Position numbers and translations under genes: made by a program. From the IMG/VR virus record IMGVR_UViG_3300012920_000166, positions 1 to 30,310 of that record: 30,310 nt of DNA. One strand, written 5' to 3'. The notes under the pieces are model-generated. The model was not told the DNA's origin. It did no database searches and worked only from the letters and a program-made list of their open reading frames with translations. The DNA is from a virus. The stretch's first letter is position 1. The number at the start of each line of letters is the position of its first letter. Below are positions 1 through 6,173 of this stretch, in pieces.

Positions 1-22
1 ACCCAGAATAAGAGATTAGCTA

Positions 23-214
23 ATGGATAAACGAACAGTAGCATCAGCGCATGAGCGAATAGATGAATTGCAGATACAAGTTGCGGAGATAAAGACTGAG
101 ATGAAGATACAATTTAAAGACCTCTACAACCGTATCAAAAGACTTGAAGCAATCATGATTGGTATTAGTGGCGCGAGTTTACTGTTGCTATTACGAATGA
201 CATTTCTGAGCTAG
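23..214 (+). CDS. Small coiled-coil, single-TM protein (XhlA-like topology)
   Basis: A 63-residue protein. Residues ~8-43 form a charged amphipathic helix with heptad-like spacing, likely a coiled coil. A hydrophobic stretch at ~45-58 ending in LLLLL is a probable membrane segment. This topology (coiled coil, then one C-terminal membrane helix) is that of haemolysin XhlA-like and other small phage membrane proteins that sit beside lysis genes. It heads the chain of overlapping plus-strand genes leading to the holin and muramidase, which supports a role in lysis or membrane anchoring. The upstream AAGAGA is a weak ribosome site. Function is inferred from topology and context only. Confidence 0.6.
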   Translation: MDKRTVASAHERIDELQIQVAEIKTEMKIQFKDLYNRIKRLEAIMIGISGASLLLLLRMTFLS

Positions 215-218
215 GGCA

Positions 219-695
219 ATGGACCCAGTTAGCTGTGTAGCATTAGCAACAGGGGCGTATAAAACCCTCAAAGCTGCAATAAGCACTGGGAAAGATATTC
301 AAGAAATGACAGGAACTTTGTCACAATGGGGCAAAGCTTTCTCTGATTTTACTAACTTAGAAGAACGAGAAAAGAACCCACCATTCTGGAAGAAAACATT
401 TCGAGGTTCTGATGAAGAAACAGCCTTAGAAATTTTTGCAAATAAAAAAAAGATGGAGCAGATGCGCCAAGAAATTAAGGATCATATTTCTTGGAACTAT
501 GGCCCGGCTGCTTGGAAGGAGGTTCTTGCGATAGAGGCCCAAATGCGTAGGCGTAGAAAAGAAGAACTTTACAAAAAGCAAGAACGTATAGATGCAGCTA
601 TTAATTTTAGTATTGGCGCTGTTATTTTTATAGTTAGTGGTGGGATATTGTTTCTTGGCTTTTATGCTCTTGGCAAATGGCAAGGGCGTTGGTGA
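219..695 (+). CDS. Conserved phage protein with C-terminal membrane helix
   Basis: A 158-residue protein. The N-terminal ~25 residues are mildly hydrophobic and alanine-rich (starting MDPVSCVALATGAYK). The middle (~60-125) is helical and very rich in K, E and R. Residues ~128-152 form a strong membrane helix, followed by a short basic tail. I recognise the overall pattern from uncharacterised proteins of marine tailed phages but can give no function. It starts 4 bases after the preceding gene, and its stop overlaps the start of the next (TGATG), so it belongs to the same translationally coupled late/lysis chain. A spanin-like or other envelope role is possible but not shown. Confidence 0.7.
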   Translation: MDPVSCVALATGAYKTLKAAISTGKDIQEMTGTLSQWGKAFSDFTNLEEREKNPPFWKKTFRGSDEETALEIFANKKKMEQMRQEIKDHISWNYGPAAWKEVLAIEAQMRRRRKEELYKKQERIDAAINFSIGAVIFIVSGGILFLGFYALGKWQGRW

Positions 696-856
696 TGTGG
701 GTGTTGCTTTGGTTACAATTAGTCAGTGGAGAGTTTAGTCATTATCACGTAGGAAGTTATAGCAGTGAGGAAGCTTGCAAAGCAGCCAGGGCGGAAGCTA
801 AAGTGTTAGTTACCAATACAAATAGTAAAGTGGTGTGTCTTAAAATTGAACGGTGA
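695..856 (+). CDS. Tiny exported-looking protein with two cysteines
   Basis: A 53-residue ORF read directly from the bases. It starts MWVLLWLQLVSG, a short hydrophobic leader, followed by a small polar domain with SYSSEEAC near residue 27 and a second Cys near the end (VVCLK). The pattern suggests a secreted or periplasmic mini-protein with one disulfide. The ATG overlaps the previous stop (TGATG) and the stop overlaps the next likely start (GTGA). These overlaps are the strongest argument that it is a real gene. The convergent gene at 2710-2922 encodes a protein of similar design. Function is unknown; a role in lysis or superinfection exclusion is possible. Confidence 0.6.
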   Translation: MWVLLWLQLVSGEFSHYHVGSYSSEEACKAARAEAKVLVTNTNSKVVCLKIER

Positions 857-981
857 TATTACAGGAACGGCGTAACAAATATATTATCTATGACAAAAAT
901 GGAAAAGTTGTTATAATTACAAGAGACAAACGAGTAGCCTTACATTTTGCGAGGAAACAATATGGTACAAATTACCGCTAG
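853..981 (+). CDS. Tiny basic protein, GTG start
   Basis: A 42-residue ORF with a GTG start overlapping the upstream stop (GTGA). It fills the gap between two better-supported genes and ends inside the next. The translation alternates polar and hydrophobic residues (IIYDKNGKVVIITRDKRVA), as in a beta hairpin, and ends in a basic tail. There is no separate ribosome site, so translation would depend on coupling. I recognise no family. The evidence is position and protein-like composition, so it could be a chance open frame. Confidence 0.4.
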   Translation: MILQERRNKYIIYDKNGKVVIITRDKRVALHFARKQYGTNYR

Positions 982-1216
982 TTATATTGATGAATTAAAA
1001 ATTTTACCGCGCCTGGCATTTTTGTGTCAGATTATTTTAACCTGGAAAGTTTGTATGTGGTACATGACATTGCCCGATCCGAGTGTTGCTCAGAGTTCGT
1101 TCGTATCGATTGTTACGGCCATGCTTTCAGCGTCGTTCGCATTATGGTTAGGTAAAGAAGCTAAGACAGATAGGGGAACAAACAATGCTACAGACACTTA
1201 TAGGTCCGATAACTGA
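962..1216 (+). CDS. Holin-like small membrane protein (two TM helices)
   Basis: An 84-residue protein. I chose the ATG at 962 over the in-frame 947 start because GAGGAA lies six to eight bases upstream of it. There are two membrane helices, at about residues 16-36 and 47-65, separated by a short polar loop containing LPDPS and followed by a charged tail. This hairpin topology is typical of class II holins, and the pattern is familiar from small proteins next to phage lysozymes. It overlaps the next membrane protein by 32 bases and lies ~450 bases upstream of the muramidase. Probable role: pore formation in the inner membrane. The assignment rests on topology and neighbourhood. Confidence 0.6.
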   Translation: MVQITASYIDELKILPRLAFLCQIILTWKVCMWYMTLPDPSVAQSSFVSIVTAMLSASFALWLGKEAKTDRGTNNATDTYRSDN

Positions 1217-1571
1217 ACTAGCTGGAGGTTGGTTAAATGCCAAAACGCAAGCCCAACAAGCAAACGCAAAGCTCAAGCTTACCGAAGCCGAAGCCAAAGC
1301 CAAAATCCTCGTCTCAAAAGAGACCTCAGTCCAAGACTGGGAAAGGATTATGGCACAAGGTTCTCAAAATTCTTGGAAGGACGAATGGTTAGTTTTATTA
1401 TTTTCAATTCCTCTCATACTAGTATTCACTGGGGAACAAGGCCGGACAATTGTTGCAGAAGGGTTTGCAGCATTGGAACAAATGCCTGAGTGGTATCAAT
1501 ACACGTTAGGCGTAATCGTAGCCAGTAGCATTGCAGTGCGTTCAGCAACTAAGTTTTTTGGGAGAAAGTAA
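1185..1571 (+). CDS. GTA-type 3TM holin-like protein
   Basis: A 128-residue protein. The amphipathic N-terminus carries an Ala/Gln/Lys-rich helix (~15-45), then a linker with VQDWERIMAQGSQNSWKDEW. Hydrophobic segments follow at ~68-83 and ~103-120. The linker motif and layout match what I know of the three-TM holin family first described from gene-transfer agents (Pfam GTA_holin_3TM). Two segments are clear here; the third would be weak. AGGGGA precedes the ATG by seven bases. It lies immediately upstream of the muramidase with one tiny gene between, as expected in a lysis cassette. It could be the main holin, with the 962 protein as antiholin, or the reverse. Confidence 0.7.
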   Translation: MLQTLIGPITELAGGWLNAKTQAQQANAKLKLTEAEAKAKILVSKETSVQDWERIMAQGSQNSWKDEWLVLLFSIPLILVFTGEQGRTIVAEGFAALEQMPEWYQYTLGVIVASSIAVRSATKFFGRK

Positions 1572-1663
1572 TGGAAATGTGGCAATGGATAATGCTGTTC
1601 TCAGCGGTAAGTTTAAACACGTTAGTTAATTGTTGGCGTTTATACCTGGAGGCAAAGAGATGA
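1571..1663 (+). CDS. Tiny single-TM protein between holin and muramidase
   Basis: A 30-residue ORF whose ATG overlaps the holin stop (TAATG) and whose stop overlaps the muramidase start (ATGA). It is almost entirely one hydrophobic helix (WQWIMLFSAVSLNTL) ending in a basic tail (RLYLEAKR), giving an N-out/C-in membrane mini-protein. Its exact end-to-end fit between two lysis genes supports it, and translation could couple the holin to the muramidase. No family is recognised. Confidence 0.5.
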   Translation: MEMWQWIMLFSAVSLNTLVNCWRLYLEAKR

Positions 1664-2208
1664 AAGAGAACTATGATATCTTTTTTGACAAGCTGCTAAA
1701 AGTTGAGGGCGGATTTACGGATGATGAACATGATCCAGGCAATGCGCGTGGCGATGGGCATGGCAACCAGGGATCAACTAACCTGGGCGTAACGGCTAAG
1801 GTTTGGGCTGAGTACACAGGCAAACCAGCTCCGATCGAGGTCATGAAAAAATTAACAAAAGATGATGTCAAGGAAATGTATCGAGAGTTATACTGGCGGA
1901 AAGTAGGCGCGGACCAATTACCTAGCGGGATTGATATTTCGGTTGCAGATTTTGGAGTTAATTCTGGACCAGGAACCGCTGTTATGAAGTTACAACGTGT
2001 GATTGGGGCATCCCAGGATGGTTCGGTGGGGCCACAGACTATACGCATGGCCCATGATATGGAGACTTCAGATGTTCTTAATGGCCTGGCTACACAGCGA
2101 GAAATGTATTTACGTAGTCTAAATAAATTTGAACGCTATGGAAAAGGTTGGTTAAATCGTAACCAGGACGTTTTGAAAAAAGCAATGGAAGTAGCCTATG
2201 AAACGTAA
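1660..2208 (+). CDS. Endolysin, GH108-type muramidase with peptidoglycan-binding C-terminus
   Basis: A 182-residue cell-wall hydrolase expected to cleave the MurNAc-GlcNAc bonds of peptidoglycan at lysis. Residues 14-30 (KVEGGFTDDEHDPGNAR) with TNLGVT at ~40-45 form the signature of the glycosyl hydrolase 108 family. Glu16 in the EGG motif is the expected catalytic acid. The C-terminal half (DFGVNSGPGTAV, the LQRVIG and DGSVGPQT region) fits the paired peptidoglycan-binding domain common in this family. ATG 1660 is preferred because GGAGG lies 8-12 bases upstream and its ATGA overlaps the preceding stop. There is no signal peptide, so export would need the holin. Length is normal for the family. 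Confidence 0.9.
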   Translation: MKENYDIFFDKLLKVEGGFTDDEHDPGNARGDGHGNQGSTNLGVTAKVWAEYTGKPAPIEVMKKLTKDDVKEMYRELYWRKVGADQLPSGIDISVADFGVNSGPGTAVMKLQRVIGASQDGSVGPQTIRMAHDMETSDVLNGLATQREMYLRSLNKFERYGKGWLNRNQDVLKKAMEVAYET

Positions 2209-2383
2209 GTTTAAACCAGTTCCCAAAGATAAGAAGTCAGGCATTCCCAAGAAGTATGTGAAGGGTTCCAAAGATCCAGACGCAACGCGAAGGGAAATCC
2301 TACGGACCAGGGCGCTGTATAAAATGGGTAAGCTTACTCCCGAAATGATGGATCGTATCAGCAAGCAAAGGAGTAAAAGATAA
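2198..2383 (+). CDS. Small basic phage protein
   Basis: A 61-residue, very Lys/Arg-rich protein (starting MKRKFKPVPKDKKSGIPKKY) with a short helix ~33-55 containing a KMGKLTPEMMDRI-like end. It overlaps the muramidase by 11 bases; GGAAG upstream can serve as ribosome site. It is the first of three consecutive basic mini-proteins. I recognise the general pattern from phage genomes but know no function. Nucleic-acid binding or a virion-associated role is possible from charge alone. Confidence 0.65.
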   Translation: MKRKFKPVPKDKKSGIPKKYVKGSKDPDATRREILRTRALYKMGKLTPEMMDRISKQRSKR

Positions 2384-2586
2384 TGGCAGCACCTGAGAAA
2401 TATAAAAAAATGTTTGGCGCAGCTAGAGCCGAAAAAATATATAAGCGTGGCCTGGGCGCTTATTACTCGAGCGGATCACGTCCGAAAATGTCAGCTCATC
2501 AATGGGCTGTTGCCAGGTTAAAAGCTCACGCAAAAGGAAAAGCCACAGTTAAAAAAGCTGATGGTGATTTATTTAGGAGAAGTTAA
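2383..2586 (+). CDS. Small basic phage protein
   Basis: A 67-residue basic protein. It has an N-terminal helix with YKKMFGAARAEKIYKRG and a central YYSSGSRPKMSAHQWAVARL segment, then a Lys/Ala-rich end finishing ADGDLFRRS. The 'SSGSRP..SAHQWA.AR' pattern recurs in small uncharacterised phage proteins. A good ribosome site (GGAG) precedes the ATG, which overlaps the previous TAA. Function unknown; its place after the lysis genes makes it late-expressed. Confidence 0.65.
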   Translation: MAAPEKYKKMFGAARAEKIYKRGLGAYYSSGSRPKMSAHQWAVARLKAHAKGKATVKKADGDLFRRS

Positions 2587-2709
2587 ATGCCAAAAGGACC
2601 AGGAACATACGGATCACAGGTTGGTCGACCACCAAAAAAAGATAAAAAAAAGCCAGATTTAAAAAAGGTAGCCATGAAAAAAATGATGGCTACCAAAAAA
2701 AGTAATTAG
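2587..2709 (+). CDS. Lys-rich mini-protein at the convergent junction
   Basis: A 40-residue ORF starting directly after the previous TAA. It opens PKGPGTYGSQVGRPPKK, a GRP-containing sequence seen in small marine phage proteins and resembling an AT-hook core (GRP flanked by basic residues). It ends in a Lys/Met-rich tail. The codons for that tail also form the hairpin that terminates the opposing operon. Its stop touches the stop of the convergent gene with no gap. AT-rich DNA binding is a guess from the GRP core. Confidence 0.6.
   Translation: MPKGPGTYGSQVGRPPKKDKKKPDLKKVAMKKMMATKKSN
2661..2694 (-). terminator. Intrinsic terminator of the leftward early operon
   Basis: On the plus strand, GGTAGCCAT (2667-2675) and ATGGCTACC (2686-2694) form a perfect 9-bp stem with a 10-base loop. 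Read leftward, the hairpin is followed at once by six T (plus-strand A 2661-2666). That is a textbook rho-independent terminator for transcripts leaving the stop at 2710. Read rightward it is followed by A, so it should not stop plus-strand transcription. It lies wholly inside the 2587-2709 coding region. Confidence 0.8.
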
Positions 2710-2922
2710 TTATGGTCGAGGCATAGGCTTCACGATTTGATTAGAAGCCACCTGAGTGCCTTTACAATAAATATGAACTTTATCCTGGTGAGGGATCATT
2801 ATGGCGTACATAGCGGCCTTAGAATGGCTGCAAGCGTCATATGATGGGAATAATATATTGTGAGTTAGCTGTTCGCCCTGGGCAAAGTAACTCAGTACCA
2901 TGAATGTGTAGTATTTAAGCAT
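2710..2922 (-). CDS. Small exported-looking protein with two cysteines
   Basis: A 70-residue protein, last gene of the leftward operon. It has an N-terminal hydrophobic stretch (~4-15, YYTFMVLSYFAQG), a likely signal or anchor. A small domain follows with FPSYDAC and, about 22 residues later, YCKG, so one disulfide is plausible in the periplasm. The C-terminal end is basic and proline-containing. It overlaps the upstream HTH gene by 8 bases. Its layout resembles the 53-residue protein at 695-856. Function unknown; small exported early proteins often alter the host envelope. Confidence 0.6.
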   Translation of the reverse strand: MLKYYTFMVLSYFAQGEQLTHNILFPSYDACSHSKAAMYAIMIPHQDKVHIYCKGTQVASNQIVKPMPRP

Positions 2923-3274
2923 CGTTTAATTCCTTCTCTCTACCATCAACAAATTTAATTCTATGCTTCTTAGCCATGTAATCGACGGTGTTGAAATGAA
3001 CACCGAGTAACCTGGCTGTTTTGGTTTTACTGAACCCGGCCTCAGCTAGATCCATATAGTTTTTTGCTACGTGTCCCCGGCGTCCCTCTGATCCTGATAG
3101 TTTAACAGGCCAATTGAGATTATATTTCTTAACCATATTAGTTATGGATGAAGTATTTTTCCCCAACAACTGAGCCGCCTGGCAACGAGAGTACCCGGCA
3201 TCTGCAAGCCTCTGCATATACTTGGCAATCTCTTTGTCATGTCGAGCTTTCATTTTGTGATATTCCTCAATCAT
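2915..3274 (-). CDS. Protein with two helix-turn-helix repeats
   Basis: A 119-residue protein with an internal repeat: MQRLADAGYSRCQAAQLLGKNTSSI (~19-43) and MDLAEAGFSKTKTARLLGVHFNTV (~74-97), seen as two related stretches of shape [LA.AG.S...AA.LLG]. Each looks like a helix-turn-helix, and each is followed by a basic segment (KKYNL; KKHRI). Two DNA-reading heads on one chain suggest binding to a repeated or palindromic site, or a transposase-N-terminus-like fold. It overlaps the recombination gene by ATGA. Probable role: transcriptional regulator or DNA-binding accessory of the early operon. Confidence 0.65.
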   Translation of the reverse strand: MIEEYHKMKARHDKEIAKYMQRLADAGYSRCQAAQLLGKNTSSITNMVKKYNLNWPVKLSGSEGRRGHVAKNYMDLAEAGFSKTKTARLLGVHFNTVDYMAKKHRIKFVDGREKELNDA

Positions 3275-4035
3275 TTTTGTGACATCCTTTTGTTGGCCTT
3301 AAATTTCTGATCGACCAGGGCCATGTTTTCTTCACCGAGCTGGTCAATCAAATTAAAGTTTGCTTTCCAGAGTTTATCCATCGTCACTTGTGACTTGCCG
3401 CTGAGTTGGTATTTCCTAAAGATCTCTACAAGCTTTTCGCTATAGTCCTCGGGTGTATTGAGTGCGTGGCCGCAAGGTTCGCCGTTGTGCCAGTAAGGTT
3501 GCCATACCGGCATTTGTCCAAGTAATTCCTGTTCTGGTTCTTCTGGCGTCTCTGGTTCTATTGGATGCACACTCACATCTATCTCTTTTTTTTGAGGCTC
3601 CTCTTTCTTTTTTTCTGCAAGCTCTTTGTCTTTTTGTTTTTTGATTGCATCCCAGTCGGCCTCATCTTGTGAATAAGCACCATACAAACCAACAAGCTTT
3701 ATAATTACTCGATCCTTTGCACGTTTCTCAGCCATTGCATAAGGATAGCTTTGTTGGTTCTTACCTCGATCGATGTTGATTGGCATAGCCTCACCGATGG
3801 ACCATTCAACTTTATCGCCAAGCCTACCAGTTACGCAAAGAACACAGATCCTTTCTTGTGCATTTGACTCTACAATTACCGGGGCATCAAACGTTACACC
3901 CTTACTTGCTGCAATTTTTTCTAGTGTTTTGTGTAATAACACATAAGAACCGTGACAATTCCAACCATCTTTTTTTGGATCTAGGCCAAGTTCTTTAAAT
4001 ACTTCGATTACATTTTGCGGTATGTCGTGTTTCAT
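3271..4035 (-). CDS. Probable single-strand-annealing-type recombination protein
   Basis: A 254-residue protein. The N-terminal domain (~1-130) contains SYPYAMAEKRAKDRVI at ~96-111 followed by KLVGLYGAYSQDEAD. In my experience this pattern occurs in uncharacterised phage proteins placed with ERF/Rad52-like annealing proteins. A Lys/Glu/Pro-rich low-complexity linker follows (~130-170), then a small helical C-terminal domain, an arrangement common in phage annealing proteins. It is coupled (ATGA) to the Gp157-family gene, a frequent partner of phage recombination genes, and RusA is encoded nearby. The role (annealing complementary single strands during replication-linked recombination) is inferred from pattern and context, not from a decisive motif. 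Confidence 0.45.
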   Translation of the reverse strand: MKHDIPQNVIEVFKELGLDPKKDGWNCHGSYVLLHKTLEKIAASKGVTFDAPVIVESNAQERICVLCVTGRLGDKVEWSIGEAMPINIDRGKNQQSYPYAMAEKRAKDRVIIKLVGLYGAYSQDEADWDAIKKQKDKELAEKKKEEPQKKEIDVSVHPIEPETPEEPEQELLGQMPVWQPYWHNGEPCGHALNTPEDYSEKLVEIFRKYQLSGKSQVTMDKLWKANFNLIDQLGEENMALVDQKFKANKRMSQK

Positions 4036-4517
4036 TTTACCCTCACAGTTACGCCAGGTTGACCGGCTCTAAGTTCAGCACCAGGAACAAACTCCCTGGC
4101 CTCTAGTTGTTGTTTGATTGCAGCCAGGTCGGGAGATTTTTTTACTCGCATCAGCTGAGTTGGTATTTCTTCCGGGTCTACTATGCAGACGTTTTGCCTG
4201 GCTTTTGTTCTGCTTACCGTCGCAAGTGGATGCTGTACTTTCTTTGATCCTATCGCGTCAAGCAAGTGACCGATTGTTTGAGATATTGCATCAGCCTTAT
4301 CATTCAGTCGTGCCGCTCGATCCTGGTAAGTTTTAGCCAGGGCTTTCACCGCTTCCTCGTTTGCCTTTACTTCCTGGCGCTCTTGGATCAGTTGACCCAG
4401 GACATCCATTGCATCCGTCTCACCGTCGAGCGTGTCCAGGAAACAATCCTCATCGTCTCCGACCATTGCCCGAATGTTATCGGCCATACGCCTGATTTCT
4501 TCATAGTTAATCAACAT
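4032..4517 (-). CDS. Siphovirus Gp157-family protein
   Basis: A 161-residue protein of the Gp157 family. It has the family's layout: LDGETDAMDVL at ~29-39, a long coiled coil with many K/E/A residues (~45-90), then a beta-rich end with PLATVSRTKARQNVCIVDPEEIP. It closes with PDLAAIKQQL and FVPGAELR, matching the conserved 'PDK.AIK..L...VPGA' end. Members are widespread in phages beside single-strand annealing genes and SSBs. A link to phage resistance in Streptococcus has been reported for the founding member, but the biochemical role is not settled. It overlaps both neighbours, showing one translationally coupled operon. Confidence 0.85.
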   Translation of the reverse strand: MLINYEEIRRMADNIRAMVGDDEDCFLDTLDGETDAMDVLGQLIQERQEVKANEEAVKALAKTYQDRAARLNDKADAISQTIGHLLDAIGSKKVQHPLATVSRTKARQNVCIVDPEEIPTQLMRVKKSPDLAAIKQQLEAREFVPGAELRAGQPGVTVRVK

Positions 4518-4827
4518 ATTTGTGGCCCTCCCCAGTTACCTTCCAGACAATTTCAGAGTTTCCCCATTGATTTTTTTTACGTGTCTCTGTGTCCTGGATT
4601 AAATTCATTTCTTGCAATTCTGTTAGTCTTGGCCGTATCATCAAAAGCGATAGGCCCGATTTGTTTGCAATGTCGGTTCCAGAACCGTCCTCCATCTTTG
4701 CTAACACTTCGAGTACCTCCCGACGCCGGCCTGTCACAACAGGGGCCACTTTATGCGCCGCCGCTCGTTCTGTGTCAGGTCCGTCGCGGTGGTGCATTTT
4801 TTTGATTTCAACTTTATCAATCTTCAT
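4507..4827 (-). CDS. Winged-helix DNA-binding protein
   Basis: A 106-residue protein. Its first third contains DGPDTERAAAHKVAPV, a pattern common at the start of small phage winged-helix proteins. Residues ~34-98 read as a winged helix: REVLEVLAKM, then TDIANKSGLSLLMIRPRLTELQEMNLI as helix-turn-helix plus recognition helix, then a wing with VWKVT. It has no partner-binding extension. It probably binds DNA as a local regulator or replication accessory. It overlaps the Gp157 gene by 11 bases and the upstream gene by 11 bases. Confidence 0.75.
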   Translation of the reverse strand: MKIDKVEIKKMHHRDGPDTERAAAHKVAPVVTGRRREVLEVLAKMEDGSGTDIANKSGLSLLMIRPRLTELQEMNLIQDTETRKKNQWGNSEIVWKVTGEGHKYVD

Positions 4828-5032
4828 TTGTTTTCCTTCCTATTATTTCGTCATACTCTGCTATGACCTGGTTTAATCTTTCGATAGACATCGATAGAAA
4901 CGCCTCATCCGTGCTGTGATACCCGGAACGTACACCAGTTGGGATATCATTTAGCTCTGCTTCCTTCCGCTCCTTGTAACGCTTTGTATCGTCTCGGAGC
5001 TTAATCATTTGTTCCAGGGATAACTCAACCAT
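4817..5032 (-). CDS. Small coiled-coil protein
   Basis: A 71-residue acidic protein with two amphipathic helices (~4-28 and ~43-66), rich in E, K and R, joined by a loop with GVRSGYHSTD. A helical hairpin or short coiled coil is likely. It sits between a tiny membrane protein and the winged-helix gene and overlaps both. No family is recognised. It may be a protein-binding accessory of the early operon. Confidence 0.6.
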   Translation of the reverse strand: MVELSLEQMIKLRDDTKRYKERKEAELNDIPTGVRSGYHSTDEAFLSMSIERLNQVIAEYDEIIGRKTNED

Positions 5033-5147
5033 AGATCAACGCCAGGAATAAACCGCCATACAACATAACGACTAAAGCTAGAGCGCCTATGATATCGCCC
5101 AGGGTAATTGACTTAAGCGTTTTGATAAAATCCTCAAAGCTATCCAT
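5025..5147 (-). CDS. Tiny early single-TM protein
   Basis: A 40-residue ORF read from the minus strand. It starts MDSFEDFIKTLKSITLGD, an amphipathic acidic start, then one strong membrane helix (~19-38, IIGALALVVMLYGGLFLALI). The ribosome site is excellent: GGGAGGTG about five bases before the ATG. The stop overlaps the next gene's start. The strong ribosome site plus coupling argue that it is real. Early phage membrane peptides of this kind can inhibit host envelope functions or exclude other phages; no specific role can be assigned. Confidence 0.65.
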   Translation of the reverse strand: MDSFEDFIKTLKSITLGDIIGALALVVMLYGGLFLALIYG

Positions 5148-5149
5148 TG

Positions 5150-5356
5150 TTACACCTCCCAGAACAATAATACATTACCGATTACTTTACTCTTAAACTG
5201 GGTTACTCCCCACAAGTAATTGATAAAGAAATTTTCTAAACTCATTAAGTTTTCTTCATATCGATAGTAGACCTTGCCCTCGTCGTTGGTACAGGTCTCG
5301 ACTATCCCATCCTTAATCATGCTGTGTATATCTAACACTTTGTATAGATCCTCCAT
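5150..5356 (-). CDS. Hypothetical early protein
   Basis: A 68-residue protein with MEDLYKVLDIHSMIKDGI at its start, then a likely beta hairpin (ETCTNDEGKVYYRYEEN) and a hydrophobic, aromatic C-terminal half. GAGGT five bases before the ATG is a good ribosome site. It is the first gene after a GC-rich hairpin in the intergenic gap. No family is recognised; the size and mixed fold suggest a small soluble early protein. Confidence 0.6.
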   Translation of the reverse strand: MEDLYKVLDIHSMIKDGIVETCTNDEGKVYYRYEENLMSLENFFINYLWGVTQFKSKVIGNVLLFWEV

Positions 5357-5380
5357 TTTTTACCTCATTGAACCAGGAAC

Positions 5381-5396
5381 GCGCCCCGGAGGGCGC
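5381..5396 (-). other. GC-only intercistronic hairpin
   Basis: GCGCCC (5381-5386) and GGGCGC (5391-5396) form a perfect six-pair GC stem with a four-base loop in the 49-base gap between the 5406 and 5150 genes. No T-run follows in the leftward direction (the next bases are GTTCCTGG), so it is not a standard terminator. It could stabilise the upstream mRNA or act as a pause or processing site. Confidence 0.45.
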
Positions 5397-5405
5397 TAAC
5401 CAAGC

Positions 5406-5681
5406 TTAATGATAAGACACACTCACAAACATTACCTGGGGAATGTGGTCGTTCATGTTAGTGAACTCATAGATATCTTCCATCCCATTAAATCGTCCGT
5501 ACTGGTGAACCATTGCAGCCTTGTCAATCTCATCTTTTTTGCTCATGTCGGCCTCGTTACACCAAACATAAACACCATTACATCCAGCCGCCTGGTAACT
5601 CTTGACCTGGGCTTTGACACCGATCGCCTTTAACTTGCTTTTGATTTGTGCCGCTGCTTGTGCTTGAACTGATTTACCCAT
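5406..5681 (-). CDS. Small protein resembling LPD29-type domains
   Basis: A 91-residue protein: helix QAQAAAQIKSKLKAIGV, strand KAQVKSYQ, a VYVWCNEADM strand, and YGRFNGMEDIYEF at ~62-74. The order of helix, strands and the 'F.GM.D.Y/F' motif resembles the large polyvalent protein-associated domain 29 found in phage and plasmid accessory proteins. That match is from memory of the pattern and is tentative. A strong AGGAGG precedes the ATG. It lies in a run of small accessory genes between the DpdA-like gene and the recombination genes. Function unknown; such domains are linked to conflict or host takeover. Confidence 0.6.
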   Translation of the reverse strand: MGKSVQAQAAAQIKSKLKAIGVKAQVKSYQAAGCNGVYVWCNEADMSKKDEIDKAAMVHQYGRFNGMEDIYEFTNMNDHIPQVMFVSVSYH

Positions 5682-5690
5682 TGTTTCCTC

Positions 5691-5906
5691 CTATTGGTAT
5701 TTGTAGTGATGAGCGCCAGAGCTATCCTGGTATTGCTCATTCCAGGCCATTTTATCCTGGTTATTAAGTTGCATGGCATGGCCAAATGATTCGCTTAAAT
5801 TTCGAAACTTACCGCACACCTGGTTATCTCGCATATCCACAACCTGGTAATCCATGTATCCAACGTGATGCACTGCAAAATGACCTGATTTAACTTTGAT
5901 TGACAT
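5691..5906 (-). CDS. Hypothetical early protein
   Basis: A 71-residue protein with an N-terminal beta-type region (VKSGHFAVHHVGYMDYQVVDMRDNQ as alternating strands), then a helix (~36-60) and a polar His/Tyr/Gln-rich tail. AGGTAGG precedes the ATG by about seven bases. It ends nine bases before the next gene. No family is recognised. The fold looks like a small alpha/beta protein of the kind common in early accessory clusters. Confidence 0.6.
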   Translation of the reverse strand: MSIKVKSGHFAVHHVGYMDYQVVDMRDNQVCGKFRNLSESFGHAMQLNNQDKMAWNEQYQDSSGAHHYKYQ

Positions 5907-6161
5907 TTATATACCTACCTTTTCTAATGCCTTAACAGTTGCTTTTGCGCTTGTGCATATTCCAAACAGCCATTTATCGAAGCTGCCCATGTCCCACATA
6001 TCAGAGTAATACACAGCGTCCTCTTTTAACTCTGAAAGGTGAGGGTCGTTTGCGTTGACCCAAACGTGGGTTTTAGTTTCTTTGACAACAACAGGTGTAT
6101 CAAGATCTCGCTCTTGATGATCCTGGAAAAATCGTTTTGGTAACTTTATTAAACCAACCAT
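5907..6161 (-). CDS. Hypothetical early protein
   Basis: An 84-residue protein: a basic start (LIKLPKRFFQDHQERD), strands VVVKETKTHVWVNAND, an acidic middle (SELKEDAVYYSDMWDM), and a C-terminal helix with SAKATVKALEKVGI. The ribosome site is AGGAGG inside a leader (AGGAGGATAATGTA) that also precedes two neighbouring genes in near-identical form. It sits directly downstream of the DpdA-like gene. I recognise no family. Confidence 0.6.
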   Translation of the reverse strand: MVGLIKLPKRFFQDHQERDLDTPVVVKETKTHVWVNANDPHLSELKEDAVYYSDMWDMGSFDKWLFGICTSAKATVKALEKVGI

Positions 6162-6173
6162 TACATTATCCTC

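Noticed and set aside
1229-1489. 86-codon plus-strand frame inside the 3TM holin gene
   Set aside because: Its translation is low-complexity basic sequence, and the overlapping 1185-1571 frame has clear membrane segments, a ribosome site and family motifs.
2726-2749. GGCTTC/GAAGCC hairpin as a rightward terminator for the late operon
   Set aside because: Only 6 bp with a 12-base loop and no T-run directly after it, inside the coding region of the convergent gene. Too weak to annotate.
4266-4805. 179-codon plus-strand frame over the Gp157 and winged-helix genes
   Set aside because: It is antisense to two overlapping, recognisable genes, has no ribosome site, and its Leu/Phe-rich translation is typical of an antisense shadow.
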